Assembly: GCA_964468345.1 (NCBI GenBank)
Contig: CAYXVZ010000019.1
Location: 23,881 to 87,880, forward strand
Direction: 5' to 3'
DNA from: DALYLB01 sp964468345
GTDB lineage: Bacteria > Acidobacteriota > Blastocatellia > RBC074
Length of the DNA stretch: 64,000 bases
Shown: piece after piece, positions 19,051 to 27,084 of the stretch
Position numbering within the stretch: position 1 is the stretch's first letter
Layout: each line of letters opens with the position of its first letter
Translations under genes and position numbers: made by a program
The notes under the pieces: generated by a model
The model's database searches: none
Told to the model about the DNA's origin: nothing
The model's input: the letters and a program-made list of their open reading frames with translations, nothing else

Positions 19051-19797
19051 ATGAGCAATCAATTCAAGGATCAAGTCGCTGTGATCACGGGCGCCGCGTC
19101 GGGCCTGGGACTGTCGATCGCCAAACGCCTCGTCTCGGAAGGGGCGAGCGTGGCGCTGCTCGATCTCGGGGCTGAGCCGGTGCAGGCCGCCGCCAAAGAG
19201 ATTGGGGCCGCGGCCGCGGCGTTTCCCGTCGATGTCACCAAAGAAGCGGATGTCGCCGCCGTCGTCGCCGCCATCGCAGAGAAATTCGGCCGAATCGATA
19301 TTCTGGTCAACAGCGCGGGCGTGACGGGCAAAACCAACATTCGCACCCACGAAGTCGATTTCGAAAATTTCAAATTCGTGTTCGACGTCAATGTGAACGG
19401 CAGCTTTCTGACCTCGCGCGCGGTCCTGCCGCATATGCTGGCCCGCGGCTATGGGCGGATCCTGCATATCGCTTCGATCGCCGGCAAAGACGGCAATGCG
19501 GGCATGCTTGCCTATTCGGCTTCGAAGGCAGCCGTGATCGGCATGACCAAGGTGCAGGGCAAGGAATATGCGGAATCCGGAATCACGGTCAATGCGCTTG
19601 CGCCCGCCGTCATTCGCACGGCCATGGTCGAAGCGTTGCCGGAAGAGCAGGTCAAATACATGACCGATAAGATTCCGATGAAACGCTGCGGCACGCTAGA
19701 AGAGATCGCGAATATCTGCGCCTTTATTGTTTCGCCGGGCGCGAGCTTTACGACCGGATTTACCTTCGATATGACGGGCGGACGCGCGACCTATTGA
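19051..19797 (+). CDS. SDR oxidoreductase, 2-keto-3-deoxy-sugar acid dehydrogenase-like
   Basis: A 248-residue short-chain dehydrogenase: Rossmann glycine motif TGAASGLG, NSAG at strand 4, catalytic Ser in IASIAG, YSASK (Tyr and Lys), and the C-terminal TGFTFDMTGGRATY. It resembles SDRs that oxidise 2-keto-3-deoxy-L-fuconate or -rhamnonate in non-phosphorylating deoxysugar routes, and the mutarotase gene at 19909 supports a fucose/rhamnose-type substrate. The exact substrate is inference. The upstream start at 18928 would add 41 residues of low quality; ATG 19051 preserves the usual N-terminus. Followed by a 34-residue ORF and the mutarotase in one apparent operon. Confidence 0.85.
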   Translation: MSNQFKDQVAVITGAASGLGLSIAKRLVSEGASVALLDLGAEPVQAAAKEIGAAAAAFPVDVTKEADVAAVVAAIAEKFGRIDILVNSAGVTGKTNIRTHEVDFENFKFVFDVNVNGSFLTSRAVLPHMLARGYGRILHIASIAGKDGNAGMLAYSASKAAVIGMTKVQGKEYAESGITVNALAPAVIRTAMVEALPEEQVKYMTDKIPMKRCGTLEEIANICAFIVSPGASFTTGFTFDMTGGRATY

Positions 19798-19807
19798 GGA
19801 TTTACCC

Positions 19808-19912
19808 ATGAATTGGTTGCGAAAGCTGATCGATGAAGTCGTGGCGATGCTGTTTATGATGGTTGGCATCACCCCGCCGAACCGGCAAAAAAAGAAGGAC
19901 GAGAATAAATGA
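19808..19912 (+). CDS. 34-residue putative membrane peptide
   Basis: A short ORF, MNWLRKLIDEVVAMLFMMVG followed by a Lys-rich tail (QKKKDENK). GAGGA lies 8 bases ahead of its ATG and its stop overlaps the mutarotase start (ATGA 19909-19912), the normal pattern for a translated, coupled gene. The middle is a hydrophobic stretch of about 13 residues, amphipathic or barely membrane-spanning, with a basic C-terminus. I recognise no family. It may be a small membrane protein of the sugar pathway or simply a leader that couples translation of the mutarotase. Confidence 0.6.
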   Translation: MNWLRKLIDEVVAMLFMMVGITPPNRQKKKDENK

Positions 19913-20223
19913 TTCGCAAGGCGTTTCTGATGACATTGCGTCCCGGCCATCAGGAGGAATATCAGCGCCGTCATTCTCCGATCTGGCCTGAACTCGAAGC
20001 CGTGCTCAAAGATCACGGCGTTCACAATTACTCCATCTTCCTCGACCGGGCCACCGATCGTCTCTTCGGCTATGCCGAAATCGAGTCGGAGGAAAAATGG
20101 CGCCAGATCGCCGACACCGATGCCTGCCGTCGATGGTGGACCTATATGCGGGACCTGATGCTGACCAATGAAGACGACAGCCCGGTGCAGGAAGCGCTCG
20201 ACGAAGTGTTTCATTTGAATTGA
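19909..20223 (+). CDS. L-rhamnose/L-fucose mutarotase
   Basis: A 104-residue RhaM-family protein that interconverts the alpha and beta anomers of a 6-deoxyhexose. The family pattern is clear: MTLRPGHQEEYQRRHSPIWPEL with the catalytic His, HNYSIFLDRATDRLFGYAEI with Tyr, and WWTYMRDLM. The family is a dimeric ferredoxin-like fold in the cytoplasm. The start overlaps the preceding small ORF and has AAGGA inside it. The two SDR genes on either side make a route of the type mutarotase, sugar dehydrogenase and ketodeoxy-acid dehydrogenase plausible, though dehydratase, lactonase and transporter genes are not in the window. Confidence 0.92.
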   Translation: MIRKAFLMTLRPGHQEEYQRRHSPIWPELEAVLKDHGVHNYSIFLDRATDRLFGYAEIESEEKWRQIADTDACRRWWTYMRDLMLTNEDDSPVQEALDEVFHLN

Positions 20224-20233
20224 CGGAGGCGAG

Positions 20234-20307
20234 TAGACAGAGAAATGTGGGAGAGAAAAATGTTTTAGAGCTGTGTTTTATTTTTCTCTCCCACATTTTT
20301 CTGTCTA
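20234..20307. repeat. 28-bp inverted repeat, ACAGAAAAAT family
   Basis: Arms 20234-20261 and 20280-20307 match in 27 of 28 positions (the exception can form G-U in RNA). The loop is GTTTTAGAGCTGTGTTTT. It lies between the mutarotase and the second SDR gene, 28 bp before the latter's start, in the same presumed operon. Confidence 0.93.
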
Positions 20308-20334
20308 TTTCAAGCATTTTTACGAGAGGAAGCC

Positions 20335-21102
20335 ATGGGAAATCGAGTCGCAGGGAAGGTTGCGATTGTGACCGGCGGAGGAGCCGGGATCGGAGAGGCA
20401 ACGTGTCGCCTCTTTGCCGAAGAGAGTGCAAAAGTTGTCATTGCCGATATCAATGATGCGCAAGGAGAGGCGCTGGCGAAATCGATTCGGGAATCCGGCG
20501 GCGAGGCCGTTTTTGTGCATACGGACATTTCGAAAGAAGCGGACGCCGAGAACCTGACCCGGGAAGCGGTTCGTGCCTTCGGCGGGGTCGATATCGTCGT
20601 CAACAATGCGGCAGCCTTTATCCTGAAAGGCGTCGAGGCCACGGTGGAAGAATGGCACCGGTCTCTGGGCGTCAATGTGATCGGCCCGGCGCTGGTCATA
20701 AAATACGCCATTGAGGAAATCAAGAAGCGGGGAAGCGGAGCCATTGTGAATATCGGTTCCATTTCCAGTTTTGCAGCACAGCCGAATTTCGTCACCTACA
20801 GTTCGACAAAAGCGGCGATCGTGCAGATGAGCCGGAACATGGCCATGGATTTCGCGCCCTTCAATATTCGCGTGAATGCGGTCTGTCCCGGGACAATCAT
20901 CACGCAGGCGACCGAAAACCACCGGAATCAATTGGGGATCAGTCTGGATGAATTCAAGGCCCAGGAAGGACCCAAACATCTGCTGAACCGCGTCGGCCAT
21001 CCTCGCGAAGTCGCCTGCGCCATCCTGTTTCTCGCCTCGGATGAAGCCTCCTTCATCACGGGAACCCATCTGATGGTCGACGGGGGATACACTGCGCAAT
21101 AA
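20335..21102 (+). CDS. SDR oxidoreductase, L-fucose/rhamnose-type dehydrogenase candidate
   Basis: A 255-residue short-chain dehydrogenase with TGGGAGIGEA (cofactor glycines), NNAAAF, Ser in NIGSISSF, YSSTK (Tyr/Lys) and the C-terminal ITGTHLMVDGGYTAQ. The ADI stretch after strand 2 (VVIADIND) suggests NAD(H). Co-localisation with the mutarotase and another SDR points to a sugar or sugar-acid dehydrogenase; substrate is not determined by sequence. GAGAGGAAGCC precedes ATG 20335. It is separated from the mutarotase by an inverted repeat. Confidence 0.85.
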   Translation: MGNRVAGKVAIVTGGGAGIGEATCRLFAEESAKVVIADINDAQGEALAKSIRESGGEAVFVHTDISKEADAENLTREAVRAFGGVDIVVNNAAAFILKGVEATVEEWHRSLGVNVIGPALVIKYAIEEIKKRGSGAIVNIGSISSFAAQPNFVTYSSTKAAIVQMSRNMAMDFAPFNIRVNAVCPGTIITQATENHRNQLGISLDEFKAQEGPKHLLNRVGHPREVACAILFLASDEASFITGTHLMVDGGYTAQ

Positions 21103-21259
21103 TCCCCTGTTCTCTCGCCCAAGCCTCAGGTTGCCTGGCGCATCCAGCCTGATAAAGTTGCAACTGAGACGAAGAAAGGGACGTCTTTATTATTGCAACG
21201 CCTGCTCAAAACAGGCCAAGACCCAAAAAGTCCAATAATTATTCAGGTCGTCTACATTT

Positions 21260-24200
21260 ATGCAAAAACTTGCAGAGATATGCATTCGCCGGCCGGTTTT
21301 CGCGGCGATGATCATTTTGGCGCTGGTGGTGGTTGGGGCGAACAGTTATTTCAAGCTGGGTGTCGATCGATTTCCTACAATTGATATTCCGACCATTTAC
21401 ATTCGCGTGACCCTGCCCGGCGCCTCGCCGGAAGAAGTCGAATCGACGGTTGCGCGTCCGATCGAGGAGGCCGTCAACCGTGTAGAGGGCATTGAACAAT
21501 TGCGCTCCGTGGCTCGCCCCGGCGCCGCATTCGTGATCCTGAACTTCGACCTGAATCGCGACATCAACGTGGCGGCGCAGGATGTCCGAGACAAACTGCA
21601 AGGGGTGCTGCGGGAATTGCCGCCCGGCACCGATCCGCCGACCGTCAATAAATCAGACAACGATTCCTTCCCGGTTATGACCGTGGCGATTTCCGGCAAT
21701 CGCGCGCAGCGCGAACTGGCGGAAATCGCGGACAAGCGCGTCAAAGTCGAGCTTGAACGCTCCTTCGGAGTCGGGGAAGTCACCGTCAGCGGCGGCCCCA
21801 ATCGCGCGATCAATGTCTGGGTCGATGCCGACCGCCTGGCGGCGTATAAGATTCCGATTACCCAGGTCCGGCAGGCGCTGGTGCGGCAAAATGCGGACCT
21901 GCCTGGCGGAAATGTCGATGCCGGCATGCGCGAACTGACCCTGCGAACGATGGGAAAGATCGTCGACCCGCAGGATTTCAACGACATGATCGTGACGAAG
22001 ATCGGCAGCGCCACGATTCGAATGCGGGATATCGGCTATGTGGAAGACGGCACCAAGGAGAAACGCTCTCTGGCCCGTCTGAACGGCGTTCCTTCGGTTT
22101 CGATCGGGATTATTCGGCAGTCGGGAGCCAATACGGTCGCGGTGATCGACGGCGTGAAGCAGAAACTGGCCCGGCTGCAGGACCAGCTTCCCCCGGATGT
22201 AAAGTTGGAAGTCATTCAGGACCAGTCGCGGTATATCTATGAAGCTCTGAACGAAATCAACGTGCACCTCGTGCTGGGCAGTATTCTGGCCTGTCTGGTC
22301 GTGATGTTGTTTATGCGTTCCTGGCAGGCGACGATCATTGCCGGCATCGCCATTCCGACATCGGTCGTTGCAACCTTCGGCCTGATGCGCGCGCTCGATT
22401 TCACGCTCAACAGCGTGACGATGCTTGCGCTGGTGCTGATGGTCGGCGTCGTGATCGATGACGCAATCGTCGTCCTGGAAAATATTTATCGTTTTGTCGA
22501 AGAGAAAAAGATCCCGCCGATGCAGGCCGCTGTCGAGGCCACGCGCGAAATCGGACTTGCGGTCATGGCGACGACCTTTTCGCTGGTCGTTATCTTCCTG
22601 CCAGTCGGCTTTATGAGTTCGATCTCCGGCCGCTTTCTCTTCCAGTTCGGTTGGACGGCGGCCTTCGCCATCATGATCAGCCTGCTGGTTTCCTTCACGC
22701 TGACGCCGGTGATGAGCGCCCGCCTGCTGAGCATGGGCAAACAGGCCGAAGCGGGCGAAGGCCATCAGGCCGATTCGAGAAAAGGATTTTACCGCTATAT
22801 CGACAGCAGCTATACCTGGATGTTGAAGTTCGTCATGCGGCATCGGATAGCGGTGGTGGTGCTTTCCCTGGCTGTTATCGGATCTTCTTATTATTTCTAT
22901 CAGAAGGTCCGCCAGGAATACATCCCGTCGAACGTCGACGAAGGCGAGTTCACCGTCAGTCTGAACGCGCCCGAGGGCACTTCGCTGTCCGCGATGAATG
23001 CGGGGCTCGAAGCGGTCGAGAAGGAATTGCGCGACATGCCCGAGGTGAAGCTCATGCTGGCTTCGGTCGGCGGAGGGATGGGCTTTTCGCAGTCCATCAA
23101 CAATGCTGAGATATACATCCGCATTCCGCCTCACGAGGAGCGCACCGTCAACTTCGCGAAATTCTGGCATTCATTAAAGGCAGGCCATCCGCTCGATGTG
23201 TTCAAGGGCAATTACTCTTCGCGGGACGTGCAGCAGAAAATCCGCGCGAAGCTGCGAAAATATACGCATCTGCGGCCCTCAGTGCGCAATCCGCAATCCA
23301 TCAATCTGGGCACAGGGCCGTCGGAATTCGATTTCAGCCTGCGCGGGCCGGATCTGATGACGCTCTATAACAGCGCGAATCATATGCGCGACTGGGGCGA
23401 AAAGAATGGACTGCTCGATCCGGACGTAACGCTCAAACTCGACAAACCTGAGTTGCGGGTCCAGATTGATCGCGTTCGTGCCGGCGACCTTGGCGTGGAT
23501 ACGACCGATATTGCGACGGCGCTTCGCCTGATGGTGGGCGGCGACGATCGCGTTTCCCGTTTTCGCGATGTCGATCTGAACGAAGATTACGATGTGGAAT
23601 TGCGACTGAAACAGGGGGATCGCAACGACAGCAATACGATTTCCCGGCTGTTTGTGCCTTCGACCAAGGTCGGGCTGGTTCGGCTTGATAACCTCGTAAC
23701 GCTGCAACAGACAACGGCGCCTTCGCGAATCGACCGCCTGGATCGGCAGCGCGTGGTTGGCGTGCGATCCGGCATTGCGCCCGGTTATGGTCTCGGGGAC
23801 CGAATGAAGGCGATGCGCGACGAGTTTGCGAAACTCGGGCTGCCCCCCGAATACAACTATTCGATCGGCGGACGCGGCCGCGAACTCGAACGCACTTTCA
23901 ATGAATTCATTCTGGCGTTTCTGCTCTCGATCGCGTTCATGTATATGATCCTGGCGTCGCAGTTCGAAAGCGTCATCCATCCGGTCACGATTCTGCTGAG
24001 CCTGCCGCTCGCCGTTCCTTTCGCGCTGCTCAGTCTCTGGGCGATGAACGATACGCTGAATCTGTACTCCGCGCTCGGCATTCTGGTGCTGTTTGGCGTG
24101 GTGAAGAAAAATTCAATTCTGCAGATCGACCACACGCTGAACCTTCGACGCAGCGGTATGCCGCGGGATGAGGCGATCATTCAGGCCAACCGTGATCGAT

Positions 24201-24496
24201 TGCGGCCGATTCTGATGACGACGCTGGCCCTGGTCGCCGGCATGTTGCCGCTGGCGGTCGGCAGCGGCCCCGGCGCCGAAGAGCGCCGCTCGATCGCCAC
24301 CGTCGTGATCGGCGGACAATCGCTCTCGCTGCTGCTGACGCTGCTCGTTACGCCCGTCGCGTATTCGATCTTCGATGACATCGGAGCCTGGATCGCGCGT
24401 CGCAGGCCGCAACGCAAGGCCAAGCCGGATGCAGGAGAACTGCCTCCCGCTCACGCCGGTGAGTTCGGGGCAACTCACTCAGAAGCCGGCGATTGA
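21260..24496 (+). CDS. RND efflux transporter, HAE1 family inner-membrane pump
   Basis: A 1078-residue resistance-nodulation-division permease of AcrB type: 12 predicted transmembrane segments and two large periplasmic loops. The proton relay is present: GVVIDDAIVVLENI in TM4 (Asp pair) and GVVKKNSILQIDH in TM10 (Lys). Such pumps export hydrophobic compounds, driven by protons, together with a membrane-fusion protein and an outer-membrane channel. Neither partner is encoded next to it, so it either uses partners elsewhere or is an orphan. A 157-bp gap precedes it. The C-terminal tail (about 1050-1078) is charged and variable. An inverted repeat follows 25 bp after the stop. Confidence 0.93.
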   Translation: MQKLAEICIRRPVFAAMIILALVVVGANSYFKLGVDRFPTIDIPTIYIRVTLPGASPEEVESTVARPIEEAVNRVEGIEQLRSVARPGAAFVILNFDLNRDINVAAQDVRDKLQGVLRELPPGTDPPTVNKSDNDSFPVMTVAISGNRAQRELAEIADKRVKVELERSFGVGEVTVSGGPNRAINVWVDADRLAAYKIPITQVRQALVRQNADLPGGNVDAGMRELTLRTMGKIVDPQDFNDMIVTKIGSATIRMRDIGYVEDGTKEKRSLARLNGVPSVSIGIIRQSGANTVAVIDGVKQKLARLQDQLPPDVKLEVIQDQSRYIYEALNEINVHLVLGSILACLVVMLFMRSWQATIIAGIAIPTSVVATFGLMRALDFTLNSVTMLALVLMVGVVIDDAIVVLENIYRFVEEKKIPPMQAAVEATREIGLAVMATTFSLVVIFLPVGFMSSISGRFLFQFGWTAAFAIMISLLVSFTLTPVMSARLLSMGKQAEAGEGHQADSRKGFYRYIDSSYTWMLKFVMRHRIAVVVLSLAVIGSSYYFYQKVRQEYIPSNVDEGEFTVSLNAPEGTSLSAMNAGLEAVEKELRDMPEVKLMLASVGGGMGFSQSINNAEIYIRIPPHEERTVNFAKFWHSLKAGHPLDVFKGNYSSRDVQQKIRAKLRKYTHLRPSVRNPQSINLGTGPSEFDFSLRGPDLMTLYNSANHMRDWGEKNGLLDPDVTLKLDKPELRVQIDRVRAGDLGVDTTDIATALRLMVGGDDRVSRFRDVDLNEDYDVELRLKQGDRNDSNTISRLFVPSTKVGLVRLDNLVTLQQTTAPSRIDRLDRQRVVGVRSGIAPGYGLGDRMKAMRDEFAKLGLPPEYNYSIGGRGRELERTFNEFILAFLLSIAFMYMILASQFESVIHPVTILLSLPLAVPFALLSLWAMNDTLNLYSALGILVLFGVVKKNSILQIDHTLNLRRSGMPRDEAIIQANRDRLRPILMTTLALVAGMLPLAVGSGPGAEERRSIATVVIGGQSLSLLLTLLVTPVAYSIFDDIGAWIARRRPQRKAKPDAGELPPAHAGEFGATHSEAGD

Positions 24497-24521
24497 TCCC
24501 GCACCAGGCGGCATAAAATAA

Positions 24522-24641
24522 AAGGCAAAAGGCAAATATCAAAAGGCAAAAGTAAAAAAGCTTCTACTTTTGCCTTTTGATATTTGCCTTTTGCCTTCTG
24601 TTTTTTTTCGCGGAGCCACCCGAACATAGGGCGACTCCGCG
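24522..24641. repeat. 32-bp perfect inverted repeat (AAAAGGC units) and small hairpin
   Basis: Arms 24522-24553 and 24566-24597 are exact reverse complements with a 12-nt loop; each is made of AAAAGGC/GCCTTTT-type units. A separate short stem follows: CGCGGAG 24609-24615 with CTCCGCG 24635-24641. Both lie between the convergent RND gene (stop 24496) and the 24725-25294 gene, a position suited to bidirectional termination. Confidence 0.9.
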
Positions 24642-24724
24642 CCGCTTATTCATCCGGTTGAAAAGCCCCTTTCATCTTTCGAAACATCAGAGGAAAGAGA
24701 TCTCGAAACCGGTATGAGGGTGGC

Positions 24725-25294
24725 TTAAAAGGTTGAGGAGTGAAAGGGACGCTCGTGGTCCTCGCCATTGATCTGCTGATGATATTCACCCTCGTGCTGC
24801 TCTGACTCACCATGCTCTGATCCAGCCTCTTCCACGACACTTTCCGTCACTTCGGCCGCTTCGGCGACGACTTCAACGCTCTCGGCATAAGCCACATCGG
24901 CCTCGACTTCTTCCACGACGGGAGCGGCTTCCACGACGGGCGCGGCTTCTTCGGCGGGCGCGGCTTCTGCCGCAGGCGCCGGTTCGGCCGCCGCCGTTTC
25001 CGTCTGCTGCACGGCATTGGCTTCGTCGGATTTATTCAACTCCGCCAGCAGTGGATAGAGCCGGCGGCACCATTCGGGCGCCAGAATCCGTCGATCCGCA
25101 AACATCTTGGTCAGATGATTGTTGATCGCTTCCCGCAAATCGGCCGGCAGGTTCGGCATTTCGAGCAAATCCGCGATTGTATTGCCGAGACGCTCGTAAT
25201 CGCTGCCCGAAAGGGAAGGCGCTTTCTGGCGGTTCGCCCACCATTCTTCAATGATCGGCAGAAAGACTTCTTTGAGTTGTCCAGAGACAGACAT
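24725..25294 (-). CDS. Unknown acidic protein with Ala/Glu/Pro-rich tail
   Basis: A 189-residue protein. Residues 1 to about 95 look like an all-helical globular domain (LKEVFLPIIEEWWANRQKAP, DLLEMPNLPADLREAINNHL, WCRRLYPLLAELNKS). The rest is low-complexity: AAPAEEAAPVVEAAPVVEEV-type repeats and a Glu/His-rich end (SEHGESEQHEGEYHQQ). No signal peptide, membrane segment or known motif. AGGAGG lies 5 bases before ATG 25294. The function is unknown; the acidic tail could be a flexible linker or interaction region. Confidence 0.75.
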   Translation of the reverse strand: MSVSGQLKEVFLPIIEEWWANRQKAPSLSGSDYERLGNTIADLLEMPNLPADLREAINNHLTKMFADRRILAPEWCRRLYPLLAELNKSDEANAVQQTETAAAEPAPAAEAAPAEEAAPVVEAAPVVEEVEADVAYAESVEVVAEAAEVTESVVEEAGSEHGESEQHEGEYHQQINGEDHERPFHSSTF

Positions 25295-25709
25295 ATTTAC
25301 CTCCTGGAAGGGATGGATTTGAAAAGAATCGGAAAACATATAGGCCAACCGGGGTTGGATTGGATGGCTATGTGCTTCGGAATGTCGATGAACTTAGCGG
25401 CAAGGAATGCCGGGTGGACTTAGTGGAGGGCACAAGACCGAGTGCGGGTTTCGGGACTACAACAATCGTTCCGAAATGCGCCGAGTCTGGCGTAATGTAT
25501 CGGACTTGCATTGTCGGAGCAACAACTTATTTTCATAAATGACTATTTCACGCTTTTTTTGCGGGCCGGATTGACCTTTGTACCGAAGAAGAACGAATTT
25601 TGTCGGGATTGCGCCGGCCCTTGCTTAATTTTTCAGGCTCCTGTAGAACGGCCTTATTGCGGCAATTTCAACGAAGAAATCCATAGCTAAAACTTACTGG
25701 AGGCACCAG
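25295..25709. other. 415-bp intergenic region between divergent genes
   Basis: Gene-free stretch between the (-) gene at 25294 and the (+) Tat protein at 25710. It should hold promoters for both. TTGACC occurs at about 25571 without a good -10 at normal spacing, so no promoter is called. It is richer in A+T near 25510-25560. No open frame of quality, no long repeat seen. Confidence 0.5.
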
Positions 25710-26804
25710 ATGTCACAAGACGCGTTCCGTACATTTTCTCGTCGGAATTTTTTGCACTCGATGGGCGCAGGAATGGCGACCGTCGCTGCATTGGGCCCGG
25801 AGGCATTGGCCGGAACCACCCGACCTCGAAGGGAGGGCGAGCCCTTAATCCTGGGTGCGGGGAAACATCGTTATGAATGGGTTCGCGGGTGGGCAAAGCT
25901 GCCCGATGGAATGCAGTGGGGCAGCACGCATGGCGCCGTGCAGGTCGATGCCCAAAATCGCGTGTATTTCAACAGCGATACGGAAAACGCCGTCATCGTT
26001 TTTGATCAGGATGGGAAATTCATCAAGTCCTTTGGAAAAGACTGGAAGGCGGACAAGGAAGGCAACGGCACCCACGGCATGCAGATTTTGCGCGAGGGGA
26101 ATAAGGAATTCATCTATCTGACGAACCTCTATCGGCATGAGTTCGCCAAGCTGACGTTGGATGGCGAGGTTGTCTGGGTCAAGGGCTTCCCGGAAAAATC
26201 AGGCGTTTATAAGGATAAGAACGAATTCCGCCCGACCGGAATCGCAGTCGCCGCGAATGGCGATTTCTACGTCACGGATGGATACGGTTCGAATTACATC
26301 CATCATTTCAATGCGAAGGGCGATTACGTGAACTCCTGGGGCGGCAAAGTCACCAAAGAGAATCCGAAGGAAGACGGCAAATTCAATACGCCGCACGCCA
26401 TCATTATCGATACGCGAACCAAGCCCAATACGGTGCTGGTCACGGATCGCGCGATGCACCGGCTGCAGTGGTTTTCGCTCGACGGCAAGCACCTGAAAAC
26501 GCTCGACGGAACCGAGAACGACTTCCTGCGGTTGCCGGCGACGCTGCACATTCGCGGCACGGATCTGGCGATCGGCGACTTGAGCGGCCGCGTCACCATT
26601 TTGGACAAAGACAACAAACTCGTGACGCACCTCGGCGATCAGGTCGATCCGAAAAAGCGGGCCACTAACAAACTGCCGCGAGAGCAATGGCTGGAAGGCA
26701 TATTCGTTTCTCCACACGGCATTACCTGGGACAAACTCGGCAATCTCTATATCGAAGAGTGGATGGCTGTCGGCCGCGTCGTGAAACTGAAACGGGTGAA
26801 ATAA
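25710..26804 (+). CDS. Tat-exported NHL-repeat (beta-propeller) protein
   Basis: A 364-residue protein with a twin-arginine signal: SRRNFLHSMGAGMATVAALG near the N-terminus (S-R-R-x-F-L), so it is exported folded. The mature part is a six-bladed propeller of NHL type: VQVDAQNRVYFNSDTENAVI, VAANGDFYVTDGYGSNYIH, HAIIIDTRTKPNTVLVTDRA, and HGITWDKLGNLYIEEWMAVG. Related proteins are annotated as peptidylglycine amidating lyase-like or 6-bladed propellers; no enzymatic activity can be inferred. TGGAGG lies upstream of ATG 25710. A nested repeat element follows 6 bp after its stop. Confidence 0.85.
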   Translation: MSQDAFRTFSRRNFLHSMGAGMATVAALGPEALAGTTRPRREGEPLILGAGKHRYEWVRGWAKLPDGMQWGSTHGAVQVDAQNRVYFNSDTENAVIVFDQDGKFIKSFGKDWKADKEGNGTHGMQILREGNKEFIYLTNLYRHEFAKLTLDGEVVWVKGFPEKSGVYKDKNEFRPTGIAVAANGDFYVTDGYGSNYIHHFNAKGDYVNSWGGKVTKENPKEDGKFNTPHAIIIDTRTKPNTVLVTDRAMHRLQWFSLDGKHLKTLDGTENDFLRLPATLHIRGTDLAIGDLSGRVTILDKDNKLVTHLGDQVDPKKRATNKLPREQWLEGIFVSPHGITWDKLGNLYIEEWMAVGRVVKLKRVK

Positions 26805-26810
26805 ATCTTC

Positions 26811-27056
26811 AACCACGAAGAGACGAAGAGCACGAAGCGGCCAAGCCGCAAACAATGAAGTGCCTGAGTGAATGGAGCAGACGGAAAGAACGGAACAAAC
26901 GGATCAGAGGACACCCTATGTCCGTTTGTTCCGTTCTTTCCGTCTGCTCCGTTGTTCTCCTTCTCAATTTCAATATTTCTTATACAAAAACAAGAAGTTT
27001 CGACCTTATTTCACGAAGTCGGGATTCATCTTCGTGCTCTTCGCTTCTTCGTGGTT
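26811..27056. repeat. Nested inverted repeat: ACGAAG element with an unrelated palindrome inside
   Basis: Outer arms 26811-26837 and 27030-27056 (ACCACGAAG...CTTCGTGGT) match in 26 of 27 positions. Inside lies an independent perfect 30-bp inverted repeat, arms 26874-26903 and 26921-26950, built from ACGGAA/ACGGAAC units with a 17-nt loop. The outer family recurs at 41872-42168, where it again encloses a different palindrome. It lies between the NHL protein and the CocE-type hydrolase gene. Confidence 0.92.
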
Positions 27057-27084
27057 TGCATTCTATTGATCCAGGAAACTGAAA

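Noticed and set aside
20262..20279. The loop of an inverted repeat, GTTTTAGAGCTGTGTTTT, matches the start of some type II-A CRISPR repeats for 16 bases.
   Set aside because: There is only one copy, no spacers, no cas genes and no anti-repeat nearby. The loop of the sister element at 13345-13354 is unrelated. Chance similarity.
26820..27000. Open frames in the nested repeat that appear to encode TERTEQT-like repeats.
   Set aside because: They are translations of the tandem ACGGAA units and stop at the loop or soon after; no start signal.
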